Part shown: positions 1 through 8,152 of the stretch, one piece after another
How the letters are laid out: the number at the start of each line of letters is the position of its first letter
Position numbering within the stretch: the first letter of the stretch is position 1
Source: Lachnospiraceae bacterium
GTDB taxonomy: Bacteria; Bacillota; Clostridia; Lachnospirales; Lachnospiraceae
DNA: 64,000 bases
NCBI GenBank assembly: GCA_024403515.1
Contig: JAKSRS010000001.1
Coordinates: 124,001-188,000 of the forward strand
Direction: 5' to 3'
Program-made: the position numbers and the translations under genes
Notes under the pieces: generated by a model
What the model was told of the DNA's origin: nothing
Seen by the model: only the letters and a program-made list of their open reading frames with translations
Databases searched by the model: none

Positions 1-311
1 TAGGCTACCATCAGGTTCTGAATCTGGAAAGCTACCATCTTTCCTACCATATAAACATCTTCACCTGTGCCACCGGCAACAAGAATGTATTCAATCTGCT
101 GCTCGTCGTAAATTTTAAAATACTGGTACCCCTGAATTTCCTGTGAATCCGCAGGAGACATCACAAACTCCTTGGCGGGCTTGCTGACATCTGCCATGCT
201 GGCTGTTGTTGAGACTACTTCTTTACCGTCACTGTCGAGCACGCATAACTCAACTCTGGAAATCGCCTTAATCCCATCAATAGTTCCCTGCAAAATCTGA
301 TTCGAAATCAT
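1..311 (-). CDS. CdaR/PucR-like transcriptional regulator, N-terminal part (partial)
   Basis: This is the first 103 codons of a gene that runs off the left edge; the open frame has no stop inside the window. The ATG at 311 is preceded by a good ribosome binding site (GGAGG, about 7 nt upstream). The protein begins MISNQILQGTIDGIKAISRV and continues as a small sensor-like domain (about residues 10-100) with a hydrophobic core segment VAGGTGEDVYMVGKMVAFQI. This resembles the ligand-binding domain of CdaR-type (sugar diacid regulator) proteins, whose C-terminal PucR helix-turn-helix would lie outside the window. The assignment comes from recognising the N-terminal domain only, so the DNA-binding part is inferred. 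It is transcribed divergently from the membrane protein at 629. Confidence 0.7.
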   Translation of the reverse strand, partial: MISNQILQGTIDGIKAISRVELCVLDSDGKEVVSTTASMADVSKPAKEFVMSPADSQEIQGYQYFKIYDEQQIEYILVAGGTGEDVYMVGKMVAFQIQNLMVA

Positions 312-375
312 ATTTTCCTCCGTTTCATTACTTCAATTTATTCGCTTTTTCGTAAATGCTATACAACTTTCACAA

Positions 376-399
376 ATGATTTCCGACCCCAGAAATCAT
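376..399. promoter_or_regulatory. Perfect 8-bp inverted repeat in the leader of the CdaR-like gene
   Basis: ATGATTTC (376-383) and GAAATCAT (392-399) are perfect inverted copies around an 8-bp spacer. The site lies 65-90 bp upstream of the start at 311, inside the 317-bp intergenic region 312-628. It could be an operator for the adjacent regulator or an RNA hairpin in its leader. No T-run follows on either strand, so it is not a terminator. Confidence 0.35.
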
Positions 400-560
400 A
401 ATAAATGCATATTCCATTGTATTTTATAACATATTACTTAAAATACCAATACTTTTTTTGACTTTCTTAGTGCATTTTTTTGTTTTTTTCTTTTTCTTTC
501 GTAAAAAAGACACTATAAAGTTGAACAAAAGAATAATTAAGAGTATGAATTTGTAAATTA

Positions 561-569
561 TGTTATAAT
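561..569 (+). promoter_or_regulatory. Extended -10 promoter for the 629 membrane protein
   Basis: TG-T-TATAAT (561-569) is a consensus extended -10 element 60 bp upstream of the ATG at 629; no good -35 hexamer lies at 16-18 bp. The rest of the 312-628 gap is strongly AT-rich with a T-tract around 464-500, and I see no further gene in it. The ribosome binding site for the gene is GGAG at 613-616. Confidence 0.5.
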
Positions 570-628
570 GTTTCTAACTATACATATTTTGAGAACTAAA
601 TGGTTGAAAATTGGAGATTTAACTTACG

Positions 629-2872
629 ATGAAAAAACTTTTTTCCAAACTGTTTGCCGATAAATTATCGAGAATTATAAGAATATCCGAACTCCTTCTT
701 TTGTTCTTTTGCATTATCTTCTTTATATATGAAAAGAAAACTCCATCAGTGCAGCACTTTGAAGCGGATGATTTTACCGAAGCAGTAGTTGATGGTGATA
801 ACTGCCTTGTCTTAAGGGACTTATCCTTTAAAAGAGGTGTTTATAACTTTTCACTAAATGCCGTCTCAAGCGAAGAAGGCTCCACAATGGAAGTTACTTC
901 CTTAAAGCTTCAGGGCGTTCGTTTAAAAACCGGTCCCGCAACACTTCCAACCACAGCCTTATCATCCTATGTTAAGGCTGATATGCGCGGCGCAGCTGAC
1001 GATATCAGTGTCGTAATAAAACCCAATCCTTCTGCTGTCTTTGAAATCAATTCTCTGGATGTTTTTAAGACTACAGACGCATCTAAAAGAAGCCTGGTTC
1101 TTTCACTTATACTTATCGTATTTGTTGAATTTTTCTTCCGACTTTCTTTCAAAGAGGTTAAGGTTAAAGTCAGAGCCTTTGTTCTTTTTGCAATGTTTTT
1201 ACTTTCATGCTATCCGCTTTATACGGATTACATTATGGGCTCCCACGATATTCTCTTCCACCTTGCGAGAATCGAAGGGCTTGCCGAGGGGCTTAAAAGC
1301 GGAGTCTTTCCGGTAAAAATTCACCCCTTCTGGGGCAATGATTACGGTTATGCTGTTGGAACATTTTACGGAGATATACTTCTTTACTTTCCTGCGTTCT
1401 TAAGGCTTATGGGCTTTTCGGCGCAGAGTGCTTTCAAGATGTATGCAGCCCTTATCCAGCTTGGCACCGTAGTTATTTCTTATTTTTCTTTCAAAAGAAT
1501 GTTCAAAGATCCTGATACAGGTCTTTTTTCAAGCGCGGTATACACCTTTGCAAGTTACAGACTCATAAACACCTATACCCGCGCCGCAATCGGGGAATAC
1601 ACAGCTATGATGTTCTTCCCCCTTATCCTCTGCGGATTTTATATGATTTTCGAAGAAGGAAAAGAAACATACAAAGAAAGCCTCAAAGCTTCAGCCATCA
1701 CCGCCTTAGGTCTTACCGGACTGATCGGCTGTCACGTGCTTAGCTGTGAAATGATTGCCTTCTATATTATTCTCGCCCTTTTAATATGTATAAAAAAAGT
1801 TTTTGTCAAAAGAACTTTCCTCGACCTTTTAACTGCACTACTTATGACTGTGCTGCTTAACTTAGGCTTTTTGGTTCCCTTTATTGCTTCCTATTTCCAG
1901 CCTTTAAATGTAAGATCTTCAAGCTGGCAGGGCGGATCATCAACAGGAATTCAGGAATATGGCCTTTCTCCCTTACAGCTATTTTCAGTTTTTGGAAACT
2001 CAAGTGGCGGTTCATTTGCCAGCATTTCGGGCATAAACAAGGAAGTAAGTTTCAATATCGGATTCCTTCTTTTGCTCATGCTAATTGTGTTTATCGGATT
2101 TGTGTTCTTAAGTCGCGATAAAGTCCGTAATGAAGCAAACTATAAGGCAAGCCTTTTAATGGCCGCTCTTGGCATGCTTTCCTTGTTCATGAGCACACAG
2201 TACTTCCCTTTCAATTCAATCGGAAGTCCTGATAAGGGAATCGGGAAAATTATTTCAACCATCCAGTTCCCCTGGAGATTTGTTGGTTTTGCAACTGTAT
2301 TTTTAACCTTCGTAGCCGCTTTTGTATTCGGCTACATAAAAAGAAACTTCAGTCGTGAAATATTTATTGCCTTCGTCAGCCTTTGTTCAACCATACTGTT
2401 TGTCAGTGCTTCATGGTATTTTGGCAATTTTGTAATGAATGAAGAGCCTTACAGAGTTTACGACTCTTACGAAGTATGTAACTACGCTTTTTACACCGGT
2501 GAATACCTCTACGAAGGAACAGACTACAAGCTTATGACCCCTAATCGTGTCATCGGGGACGGGGTTGTGGTGTCAAATTACAGTAAGAATGGCACAAGCA
2601 TTAGCGCTTTTCTTTCAAGCGATAAAGGCGGAAGTGTTGAGTTTCCTTTGAACTACTACAAATACTATGTTTGCAAGGCTGATAATGGACAGAAACTATC
2701 GATTTCAACAGGATACAACAACTGCCTTAAAGTGGATGTTGATGCCGGATTTAATCAGACCGTGAATATTTCATATGAAGAGCCTTTATTGTGGCGTCTT
2801 AGCGAGCTTATCTCACTTCTTTCTTTTGCCGCAGTTACTGTTCTTTTATGTAAAATAAATAAAGATTTTTAA
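629..2872 (+). CDS. Polytopic membrane protein of the PTPS-related (6-pyruvoyl-tetrahydropterin synthase-related) family
   Basis: A 747-residue integral membrane protein. One N-terminal membrane segment (about 18-34) is followed by an extracytoplasmic beta-rich domain (about 40-150), then about ten more hydrophobic segments and a C-terminal extracytoplasmic tail closed by a last membrane helix (about 725-745). The loop after the second membrane pair carries D207, H211 and R214 in SHDILFHLARIEGLAEGL, the signature of this family. The layout (acidic residue in the first large external loop, many helices) resembles GT-C glycosyltransferases. The family name comes from a domain match and does not imply pterin synthesis. 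A role in building or transporting an envelope polysaccharide is plausible but inferred. It stands alone behind its own promoter; the next gene has a separate promoter. Confidence 0.75.
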   Translation: MKKLFSKLFADKLSRIIRISELLLLFFCIIFFIYEKKTPSVQHFEADDFTEAVVDGDNCLVLRDLSFKRGVYNFSLNAVSSEEGSTMEVTSLKLQGVRLKTGPATLPTTALSSYVKADMRGAADDISVVIKPNPSAVFEINSLDVFKTTDASKRSLVLSLILIVFVEFFFRLSFKEVKVKVRAFVLFAMFLLSCYPLYTDYIMGSHDILFHLARIEGLAEGLKSGVFPVKIHPFWGNDYGYAVGTFYGDILLYFPAFLRLMGFSAQSAFKMYAALIQLGTVVISYFSFKRMFKDPDTGLFSSAVYTFASYRLINTYTRAAIGEYTAMMFFPLILCGFYMIFEEGKETYKESLKASAITALGLTGLIGCHVLSCEMIAFYIILALLICIKKVFVKRTFLDLLTALLMTVLLNLGFLVPFIASYFQPLNVRSSSWQGGSSTGIQEYGLSPLQLFSVFGNSSGGSFASISGINKEVSFNIGFLLLLMLIVFIGFVFLSRDKVRNEANYKASLLMAALGMLSLFMSTQYFPFNSIGSPDKGIGKIISTIQFPWRFVGFATVFLTFVAAFVFGYIKRNFSREIFIAFVSLCSTILFVSASWYFGNFVMNEEPYRVYDSYEVCNYAFYTGEYLYEGTDYKLMTPNRVIGDGVVVSNYSKNGTSISAFLSSDKGGSVEFPLNYYKYYVCKADNGQKLSISTGYNNCLKVDVDAGFNQTVNISYEEPLLWRLSELISLLSFAAVTVLLCKINKDF

Positions 2873-2893
2873 TATTACTGTGTATTAGTTTCA

Positions 2894-2961
2894 TTGTTTT
2901 ATTACCCTCAAACACGATATAATAATTTTTGCGAGAGTTTGGGACATATCGTGTGGGGGTA
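2894..2961 (+). promoter_or_regulatory. Promoter with a long inverted repeat upstream of the PI-PLC gene
   Basis: TTGTTT (2894-2899) and TATAAT (2918-2923) are spaced by 18 bp. An inverted repeat overlaps the promoter: the left arm (about 2902-2920, TTACCC..ACACGATAT) includes part of the -10, and the right arm (2946-2961, ATATCGTGT..GGGGGTAA) lies in the leader and contains the GGGGG that serves as ribosome binding site for the ATG at 2972. The arrangement suggests an operator that occludes the promoter, or, in any read-through RNA, a hairpin that hides the ribosome binding site. Confidence 0.5.
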
Positions 2962-2971
2962 ATGAACAATT

Positions 2972-3994
2972 ATGAAAGAAATTATTCTTGATTTTCTAAA
3001 TTTTCTTAAAAATGTTCTTGTTATTATTTTAGTCATCTGTGTTCTTTTGATTACCGTTGAATATTGTCTTCCGATTTTTGAAGCAGGATTTAATAATGAT
3101 TCAAGTGCCAGATATTATACCGATTCAGGCAACTGGATGGGCAATGTTGATGGAAGCCTTAAGTTGAATCAGATCTCCATTCCGGGAAGCCACGATTCAG
3201 CAGCAAGGCACGCCTGGCTTGGGTTCTTTTCAGACTGTCAGTCTTTATCAATCTCCCAGCAGCTCGATGCCGGCTACAGATATTTAGACATAAGACTTGC
3301 CGTAAGCAAGGACCGTCTTAAGTTTATGCACGGCTTTACAAACTGCCGAACAAGTTTTGCTCCCTGGAGTAAGACCCTCTATCTTGAAGATGAACTTGAA
3401 GGCATCTACTCATTTTTAAAGAAAAACCCGACCGAAACTATCATATTCAATGTAAAACAGGAACACGGAAAAGAATCTGTTTCGGAGTTTGAAAACATAC
3501 TTAATTCTTATGTTCAAAAGAACCCGCAGTACTGGTACCTTTCTTCTTCCATTCCAACTTTGGACGAAGCACGCGGAAAGATTGTTCTTGCAAGAAGATA
3601 CGAAGACGAAGCGGGACTTAAGGAAGCAAGCGGTCTTCCTCTTATCTGGATTGACCAGCGTGGAAGCCAACCTTCAGAAGAAGCTGCAGAACTTTTTGAA
3701 AGCGAGTCATTACTATTAGTCATTCAGGACCGATTTGAATATACACTTCAGGACAAGTGGAAAGCTTTCTTTGGTCTTTACACTTCAAATCCCGTTAAAG
3801 GTGTTGATGATGCTATTTTGATTAACTTTCTAAGCACAAAGGGAAGCCTTACATATGGTCATCCTTTTTACTATGCATCTACACTAAATAAGAAGTTTGC
3901 CAAGCTTAGTAAAGACGCGGATACAAACGCAGGCTGGGTTATTCTTGACTACTGCACAGCCAAAATTGCCCGAATGATTTATACCAATAACTAG
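2972..3994 (+). CDS. Phosphatidylinositol-specific phospholipase C X-domain protein
   Basis: A 340-residue protein with an uncleaved-looking N-terminal membrane segment (about 10-32) followed by a bacterial PI-PLC catalytic domain. Both histidines of the general acid/base pair are visible: H74 in SIPGSHDSAARHAW and H120 in LKFMHGF. YRYLDIRL supplies the conserved barrel strand with the arginine that family members use around the inositol. Known bacterial PI-PLCs are metal-independent, cleave phosphatidylinositol or GPI anchors, and release cyclic inositol phosphate. Here the enzyme should act outside the membrane, tethered by its N-terminus. The natural substrate in an anaerobic gut or rumen bacterium is unknown. 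It is monocistronic, with its own promoter and an unusual inverted repeat in the leader. Confidence 0.85.
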   Translation: MKEIILDFLNFLKNVLVIILVICVLLITVEYCLPIFEAGFNNDSSARYYTDSGNWMGNVDGSLKLNQISIPGSHDSAARHAWLGFFSDCQSLSISQQLDAGYRYLDIRLAVSKDRLKFMHGFTNCRTSFAPWSKTLYLEDELEGIYSFLKKNPTETIIFNVKQEHGKESVSEFENILNSYVQKNPQYWYLSSSIPTLDEARGKIVLARRYEDEAGLKEASGLPLIWIDQRGSQPSEEAAELFESESLLLVIQDRFEYTLQDKWKAFFGLYTSNPVKGVDDAILINFLSTKGSLTYGHPFYYASTLNKKFAKLSKDADTNAGWVILDYCTAKIARMIYTNN

Positions 3995-4034
3995 TTTATG
4001 GTTTCACCTGTGATCAGACTTTATATTACTTAAC

Positions 4035-4062
4035 TAATAATTCATTAATAATAGTCCGATAT
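4035..4062 (+). promoter_or_regulatory. Candidate sigma-28 (flagellar) promoter for the YjfB-type gene
   Basis: TAAT (4035-4038) and TCCGATAT (4055-4062), 16 bp apart, resemble the flagellar sigma factor consensus (TAAA, about 15 bp, GCCGATAA). The gene downstream belongs to a motility-associated family, which supports the reading. A 6-bp inverted repeat TCCGAT/ATCGGA (4055-4060 / 4067-4072) overlaps the site. Confidence 0.4.
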
Positions 4063-4095
4063 ACTAATCGGAGATTAAAGAAAGGGGGCGATATC

Positions 4096-4287
4096 ATGGA
4101 TATTCCTTCATTATCAATGGCTATGTCACAGTCCAAGGTTCTTTCTGAAGTTGGAACTGCTGTACTAAGCAAGACATTGGATACTAATGAAGCAATCGCG
4201 TCAGGCGTAGTAAACATGATTGACCGCTCCGCCATGGAGTTGTCAGTCAATCCAAATGTTGGATCCAATTTCGATGTCTCTTGCTAA
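4096..4287 (+). CDS. YjfB-family putative motility protein
   Basis: A 63-residue protein starting MDIPSLSMAMSQSKVLSEVG, typical of the YjfB family of small proteins annotated as putative motility proteins. The family is short (about 60 residues) with a conserved MDI..LS N-terminus and alternating helices; no catalytic residues are expected and the molecular role is unknown. The start is supported by a strong ribosome binding site (AAGGGGGC at about 4083-4090). The gene stands alone between a candidate flagellar-type promoter and a clear intrinsic terminator, so it is a monocistronic unit. Confidence 0.8.
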   Translation: MDIPSLSMAMSQSKVLSEVGTAVLSKTLDTNEAIASGVVNMIDRSAMELSVNPNVGSNFDVSC

Positions 4288-4292
4288 AAGCC

Positions 4293-4324
4293 AGGGCTGC
4301 ATATGTTAATATGCGGCCCTTTTA
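4293..4324 (+). terminator. Intrinsic terminator of the YjfB-type gene
   Basis: A 12-bp stem AGGGCTGCATAT / ATATGCGGCCCT (one G-U pair) with a GTTA loop, followed by TTTT. It begins 5 bp after the stop codon. Confidence 0.85.
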
Positions 4325-4363
4325 ACAAGAAAATTATTATTTCAAATTTTTATAAAAAAGTAC

Positions 4364-4392
4364 TTGCCAAATTGCATTCCATACAGTATACT
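4364..4392 (+). promoter_or_regulatory. Promoter of the tRNA-Gln gene
   Basis: TTGCCA (4364-4369) and TATACT (4387-4392) with an optimal 17-bp spacer; predicted start about 4399, 13 nt before the mature tRNA. Confidence 0.8.
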
Positions 4393-4411
4393 CATTTTTG
4401 TTGTGAAACAT

Positions 4412-4484
4412 TGGGCTATCGCCAAACGGTAAGGCAACGGACTCTGACTCCGTCATTTTCAAGGTTCGAATCCTTGTAGCCCAG
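4412..4484 (+). tRNA. tRNA-Gln (anticodon CTG)
   Basis: A complete 73-nt cloverleaf. The acceptor stem TGGGCTA/TAGCCCA begins with the U1 typical of bacterial tRNA-Gln. The anticodon stem ACGGA/TCCGT encloses the loop CTCTGAC with anticodon CTG (reads CAG). The T-arm contains GGTTCGAATCC. The discriminator base is G, and the 3' CCA is not encoded, so it must be added post-transcriptionally. The gene has its own promoter and terminator. Confidence 0.95.
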
Positions 4485-4491
4485 CTAACTA

Positions 4492-4520
4492 AGCTCCCGA
4501 TAGTCGGGAGCTTTTCTTTT
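4492..4520 (+). terminator. Intrinsic terminator of tRNA-Gln
   Basis: Perfect 9-bp stem AGCTCCCGA/TCGGGAGCT with a TAG loop, followed by TTTTCTTTTT. Confidence 0.9.
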
Positions 4521-4538
4521 TCCCTTTTGGAGGTATAA

Positions 4539-5396
4539 ATGTTTAAAATCGCAGAAATGCAAACCCTTTATGTTGAAAAGACCGTCGAGTACGGAGCATA
4601 TTTAGTTGAAGAAGAAAACAAGGATCTTCCTGTTCCCTCTAAGGACCAGCACGTTCTTCTTCCCAAAAAGCAGGTTCCCGAAGACGTTAAACGCGGTCAG
4701 GCAATTGATGTTTTCATCTACAGAGATTCTGACGACCGCCTCATTGCTACTACAACTGTTCCTAAAGTGACCCTTCACAAGGTCAGCCGCCTTATCGTTT
4801 CGGACGTTGGTAAGGTTGGTGCTTTCCTTGACTGGGGCCTTGAAAAAGACCTTCTTCTTCCATATGCAGAGCAGACAAGGCGCGTATCTAAAGGCGACGA
4901 GGTTCTTGTAGCAGCTTATCTTGATAAATCCAATCGAATTGCTGCTACCATGAATGTTTACCCTTATCTTGAAACAGCATCAGGCTATTTAAAAGATTCT
5001 CAGGTTACCGGAACTGTTTATGAAACCAGTGACAACTTCGGTGCCTTTGTTGCCGTTGACGATAAATATCAGGGACTTATCCCTAAAAAAGAACTGTATG
5101 GAAATGTTTCGATAGGTGATGTTGTAAGCGCTCGTGTTACTAGAGTTCGTGAAGACGGAAAGCTTGATCTTTCGATTCGTGAAAAGGCATACAAGCAGAT
5201 AGAAAGCGATGCTTTGGCCTTAGTAGATATCATTAAGTCCTATAACGGCGTTCTTCCTTTCAGCGAGAAGGCTGACGCAGAGGTTATAAAGCGCGAGACC
5301 GGCATGAGCAAAAACCAGTTCAAGAAAGCCGTAGGTAATCTTTATAAGAACAGAATCATCGAGATAACCGATGAAAGCAAGATAAGACTTTTATAA
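4539..5396 (+). CDS. cvfB: CvfB-family S1 RNA-binding protein
   Basis: A 285-residue member of the CvfB/YitL family, cytoplasmic RNA-binding proteins built of three S1-like OB folds and a C-terminal winged helix. The order is visible here: an N-terminal S1-like domain (about 5-65, with the LLPKKQVP turn), a second (about 70-135, VGAFLDWGLEKDLLLP), a third canonical S1 domain (about 150-215, GTVYETSDNFGAFVAVDDKYQGLIP), and a winged helix (about 225-285, SKNQFKKAVGNLYK). CvfB was named as a virulence regulator in Staphylococcus; the direct RNA targets here are unknown. GGAGG stands 7 nt before the ATG. The last 6 bases overlap the stop end of the convergent TetR gene, so no terminator separates them. 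Confidence 0.88.
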   Translation: MFKIAEMQTLYVEKTVEYGAYLVEEENKDLPVPSKDQHVLLPKKQVPEDVKRGQAIDVFIYRDSDDRLIATTTVPKVTLHKVSRLIVSDVGKVGAFLDWGLEKDLLLPYAEQTRRVSKGDEVLVAAYLDKSNRIAATMNVYPYLETASGYLKDSQVTGTVYETSDNFGAFVAVDDKYQGLIPKKELYGNVSIGDVVSARVTRVREDGKLDLSIREKAYKQIESDALALVDIIKSYNGVLPFSEKADAEVIKRETGMSKNQFKKAVGNLYKNRIIEITDESKIRLL

Positions 5397-5939
5397 TTTG
5401 CTCTTATCAATGGAATATACGAATTTTTCAAGGAACCCTGCAATTTCTTCAGGGTTCTCTTTCATTCCATCATTTATCCAGCGATTTACGACGCCGGTGC
5501 AGCCTTCTGCTATGTAATAAAAAAGATAAGTCTGACCTGTTTGCGACAGGTTTGGATAGTCCTTTTTTATATGTTTCATGTTATCCACATATACCAGGTC
5601 AAAAAGACTCTTTTTAAACATCTCATCCCCATTTTCAGAAAACAAAGTAAGATAAATATCCTTCTTTTCCACAATGTCATTTAAAACTATTCTAAATAAC
5701 TGTGAAAGTGACCTTGTCTTGGAATTTACTATCTCTTCCTGAAGCGAAGAAAGAAATTCCTCTTCCAGCTTATCAAGTAAATCGTATGGATTTTCATAAT
5801 ATTTATAGAAGGTAGCGCGATTTATTCCGGCACCTTCGCATATGGACTTAACTGTTATTCTCTCAATAGGACACTCCTTTAAAAGGTCAAAAAAAGTATT
5901 CCTAATCATCATTTTGGTCATTCTAACTCTTGCGTCCAT
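5391..5939 (-). CDS. TetR/AcrR-family transcriptional regulator
   Basis: A 182-residue regulator with the N-terminal TetR helix-turn-helix at about residues 10-58 (TVKSICEGAGINRATFYKYYENPYDL). The C-terminal ligand or dimer domain (about 70-180) resembles the group with a C-terminal TetR_C_7/33-like helix bundle and YLFYYIAEGCTGVVNRWI. The effector is unknown. It is divergent from the DegV gene with a 194-bp intergenic region that contains a perfect palindrome between the two promoters, so the DegV gene and its own gene are the obvious targets. Confidence 0.85.
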   Translation of the reverse strand: MDARVRMTKMMIRNTFFDLLKECPIERITVKSICEGAGINRATFYKYYENPYDLLDKLEEEFLSSLQEEIVNSKTRSLSQLFRIVLNDIVEKKDIYLTLFSENGDEMFKKSLFDLVYVDNMKHIKKDYPNLSQTGQTYLFYYIAEGCTGVVNRWINDGMKENPEEIAGFLEKFVYSIDKSKL

Positions 5940-6013
5940 TTTATTCCCTCGTTTTTAAACACATCTGCAAAACATGTATATTAAGTAACACTTCCGTTGA
6001 TATTGCTGATTGA

Positions 6014-6102
6014 TTTATAGCCATATAAACCTATAATCACAATAGATAAGCAACACGTGTTTAAAAAATATCACATTGTTTATTATTTTTCAATATTATA
6101 AA
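6014..6102. promoter_or_regulatory. Divergent tetR / degV promoters with central palindrome
   Basis: On the minus strand TTGTGA (6042-6037) and TATAAA (6019-6014) are 17 bp apart and would transcribe the TetR gene. On the plus strand TTGTTT (6076-6081) and TATAAA (6097-6102), 15 bp apart, would transcribe the DegV gene. The perfect 10-bp palindrome AACACGTGTT (6052-6061) sits between the two -35 regions and is the best operator candidate for the TetR protein. Confidence 0.45.
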
Positions 6103-6133
6103 TCCCAATTGTGGGAATGGAATGGAGATTATG

Positions 6134-6985
6134 ATGAAAGTAAACATTATCACAGATTCAGCCAGCGACTTCTCTATCGAAGAAGCCAAGAAGCTTGATA
6201 TCGCAATGCTTCCTCTTCAGATTACTTTTGGTGAAGATACTTATTATGATGCAATCGATTTGGACCACAACGCTTTCTTTGAAAAGCTTATAGAGACAGA
6301 TGTTTTTCCGAAAACCAGCCAGATTACACCTTATGAATATAAAAAGGCCTTCTCTGAAGTCGAAGAAATGAAAGAAGAAGCCGTAGTTATTACCCTTTCA
6401 AGTAAGCTTTCCGGTTGTTATCAAAGTGCCTGCCTAGCTGCTACTGATATGGATGGAATATATGTGATTGACTCGCTTAATGCATGCGTAGGCCAGCGTA
6501 TTCTTGTTGAATATGCCGTAAGACTTCGCGATCAGGGACTTAGTGCCAAAGAAATATATGAAGCCTGCGAAACGGCCAAAACCAAAATCAGACTCGTTGC
6601 TTTGCTTGATACCTTGGAATATCTGAAGAAGGGTGGTCGTATTTCTTCGACCGTTGCTTTTGCAGGAGCAGTTCTTTCAATTAAACCTGTTATCGCCATA
6701 GAAGGTGGTGAAGTTATCTTACTTGGTAAGGCAAGAGGTTCCAAAAACGGAAACAATAAGCTTATTGAAGTCATTAAAACCTCAGGCGGAATTGATTTTG
6801 ATATGCCTTTTTCTTTAGTATACAGCGGACTTAGCAAAGATGTATTGAATAAGTATATAGAAGACAGCCACGAGCTTTATGAAGAGCATTCTGACGCAGC
6901 TTCTCTTCCGGTTTGTTCCATAGGATGCGCCATTGGATCTCACATCGGCCCCGGTGCGGTCGGACTTGCATTCTTTACAGCCTAG
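6134..6985 (+). CDS. DegV-family fatty-acid-binding protein
   Basis: A 283-residue DegV-family protein beginning MKVNIITDSASD, the family's N-terminal strand with the lipid-contacting residues. DegV proteins bind a fatty acid in a two-domain fold and present it to fatty acid kinase (FakA); a separate copy of FakA is needed and is not in this window. TSQITP and SSKLSGCYQSA are the conserved ligand-pocket segments. The start at 6134 is chosen because GGAG at 6124-6127 sits 6 nt upstream; in-frame ATGs at 6131 and 6122 are poorly spaced. It is divergent from the TetR gene and ends at a terminator shared with the convergent aldolase gene. Confidence 0.85.
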   Translation: MKVNIITDSASDFSIEEAKKLDIAMLPLQITFGEDTYYDAIDLDHNAFFEKLIETDVFPKTSQITPYEYKKAFSEVEEMKEEAVVITLSSKLSGCYQSACLAATDMDGIYVIDSLNACVGQRILVEYAVRLRDQGLSAKEIYEACETAKTKIRLVALLDTLEYLKKGGRISSTVAFAGAVLSIKPVIAIEGGEVILLGKARGSKNGNNKLIEVIKTSGGIDFDMPFSLVYSGLSKDVLNKYIEDSHELYEEHSDAASLPVCSIGCAIGSHIGPGAVGLAFFTA

Positions 6986-7024
6986 ATTTAAGCTCATAAT
7001 GCCAAAAACCAAACGTGAATTATT

Positions 7025-7060
7025 GAAAAAAGCCCCGGATAAAAATCCGGGGCTTTAGTT
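7025..7060. terminator. Bidirectional intrinsic terminator between degV-family gene and fba
   Basis: Perfect 10-bp stem AGCCCCGGAT/ATCCGGGGCT (7031-7040 and 7045-7054) with an AAAA loop. On the minus strand it is followed by TTTTTTC, so it serves the aldolase gene best; on the plus strand a weaker TTAGTTT follows. Confidence 0.85.
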
Positions 7061-7089
7061 TACTTATTTAAGCTATTAATTCTCTCAAA

Positions 7090-8058
7090 TTAAGCCTGGC
7101 CATTTGATCCAAGAACGTTAACGATCTTGTGAGCAACCATGTCCTTAACAGCCTGACGAGCGGGCTTAAGGTACTGACGAGGATCGAAGTGAGAAGGATT
7201 CTCAGCGAAGTACTTTCTGATGTTACCTGTCATAGCAAGACGGATATCTGAGTCGATATTGATCTTACATACAGCAAGCTTAGCAGCTTCACGAAGCTGA
7301 TCTTCTGGAATACCGATAGCATCTGGCATCTCGCCGCCGTACTGGTTAACCATAGCAACGAATTCCTGTGGAACTGAAGAAGAACCATGAAGAACGATTG
7401 GGAAACCTGGAAGCTTCTCGATTACGCCGTGAAGAACGTCGAAACGAAGTGGTGGTGGAACAAGGATACCCTGCTCATTTCTTGTACACTGAGCAGCTGT
7501 GAACTTGTATGCACCATGAGATGTTCCGATAGCGATTGCAAGTGAATCACAACCTGTCTTGTCAACGAACTCTTCTACTTCTTCAGGTCTTGTGTAAGCT
7601 TCGTTACCTGCTTCTACACAAACTTCATCTTCGATACCTGCAAGAGTACCAAGTTCAGCTTCTACTACTACGCCATGTTCGTGAGCGTATTCTACTACCT
7701 GCTTTGTTAAAGCGATGTTGTCTTCAAAAGACTTTGAAGAAGCATCGATCATAACTGATGTAAATCCACCGTCGATACATCCCTTGCAAAGTTCGAAAGT
7801 ATCGCCGTGATCAAGGTGAAGTGCGATCGGGATTTCAGGATGCTCGATAACTGCTGCTTCTACCATCTTTACAAGGAAAGTGTGGTTAGCGTATGCACGT
7901 GCTCCCTTTGAAACCTGTAAAATTACAGGGCTCTTTAATTCGCCAGCAGCTTCTGTAATACCCTGAACGATTTCCATGTTGTTAACGTTGAAAGCACCAA
8001 CAGCGTATCCACCATTGTAAGCTTTCTTAAACATTTCGGTTGTTGTAACTAAAGCCAT
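7090..8058 (-). CDS. fba: Class II fructose-1,6-bisphosphate aldolase
   Basis: A 322-residue class II aldolase, cleaving fructose 1,6-bisphosphate to glyceraldehyde 3-phosphate and dihydroxyacetone phosphate in glycolysis. The metal-centre motif LHLDHGD (D83 proton donor, H84 zinc ligand), EAELGTLAG, GTSHGAYKF and VLHGSSSVP with the phosphate-binding glycines are all present. The length and the insert between about 135 and 160 suit the longer type found in Clostridia. A strong ribosome binding site (GGAGG) precedes the ATG. It is monocistronic, with its own promoter and terminator. Confidence 0.95.
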   Translation of the reverse strand: MALVTTTEMFKKAYNGGYAVGAFNVNNMEIVQGITEAAGELKSPVILQVSKGARAYANHTFLVKMVEAAVIEHPEIPIALHLDHGDTFELCKGCIDGGFTSVMIDASSKSFEDNIALTKQVVEYAHEHGVVVEAELGTLAGIEDEVCVEAGNEAYTRPEEVEEFVDKTGCDSLAIAIGTSHGAYKFTAAQCTRNEQGILVPPPLRFDVLHGVIEKLPGFPIVLHGSSSVPQEFVAMVNQYGGEMPDAIGIPEDQLREAAKLAVCKINIDSDIRLAMTGNIRKYFAENPSHFDPRQYLKPARQAVKDMVAHKIVNVLGSNGQA

Positions 8059-8152
8059 TACAATATCCTCCTTAAAATTTTAAATTTATAATTAACATGC
8101 TATTGTAATCAATCTATTTGGTGCATGTTAAAAACGTATTAAACCACTTAAT

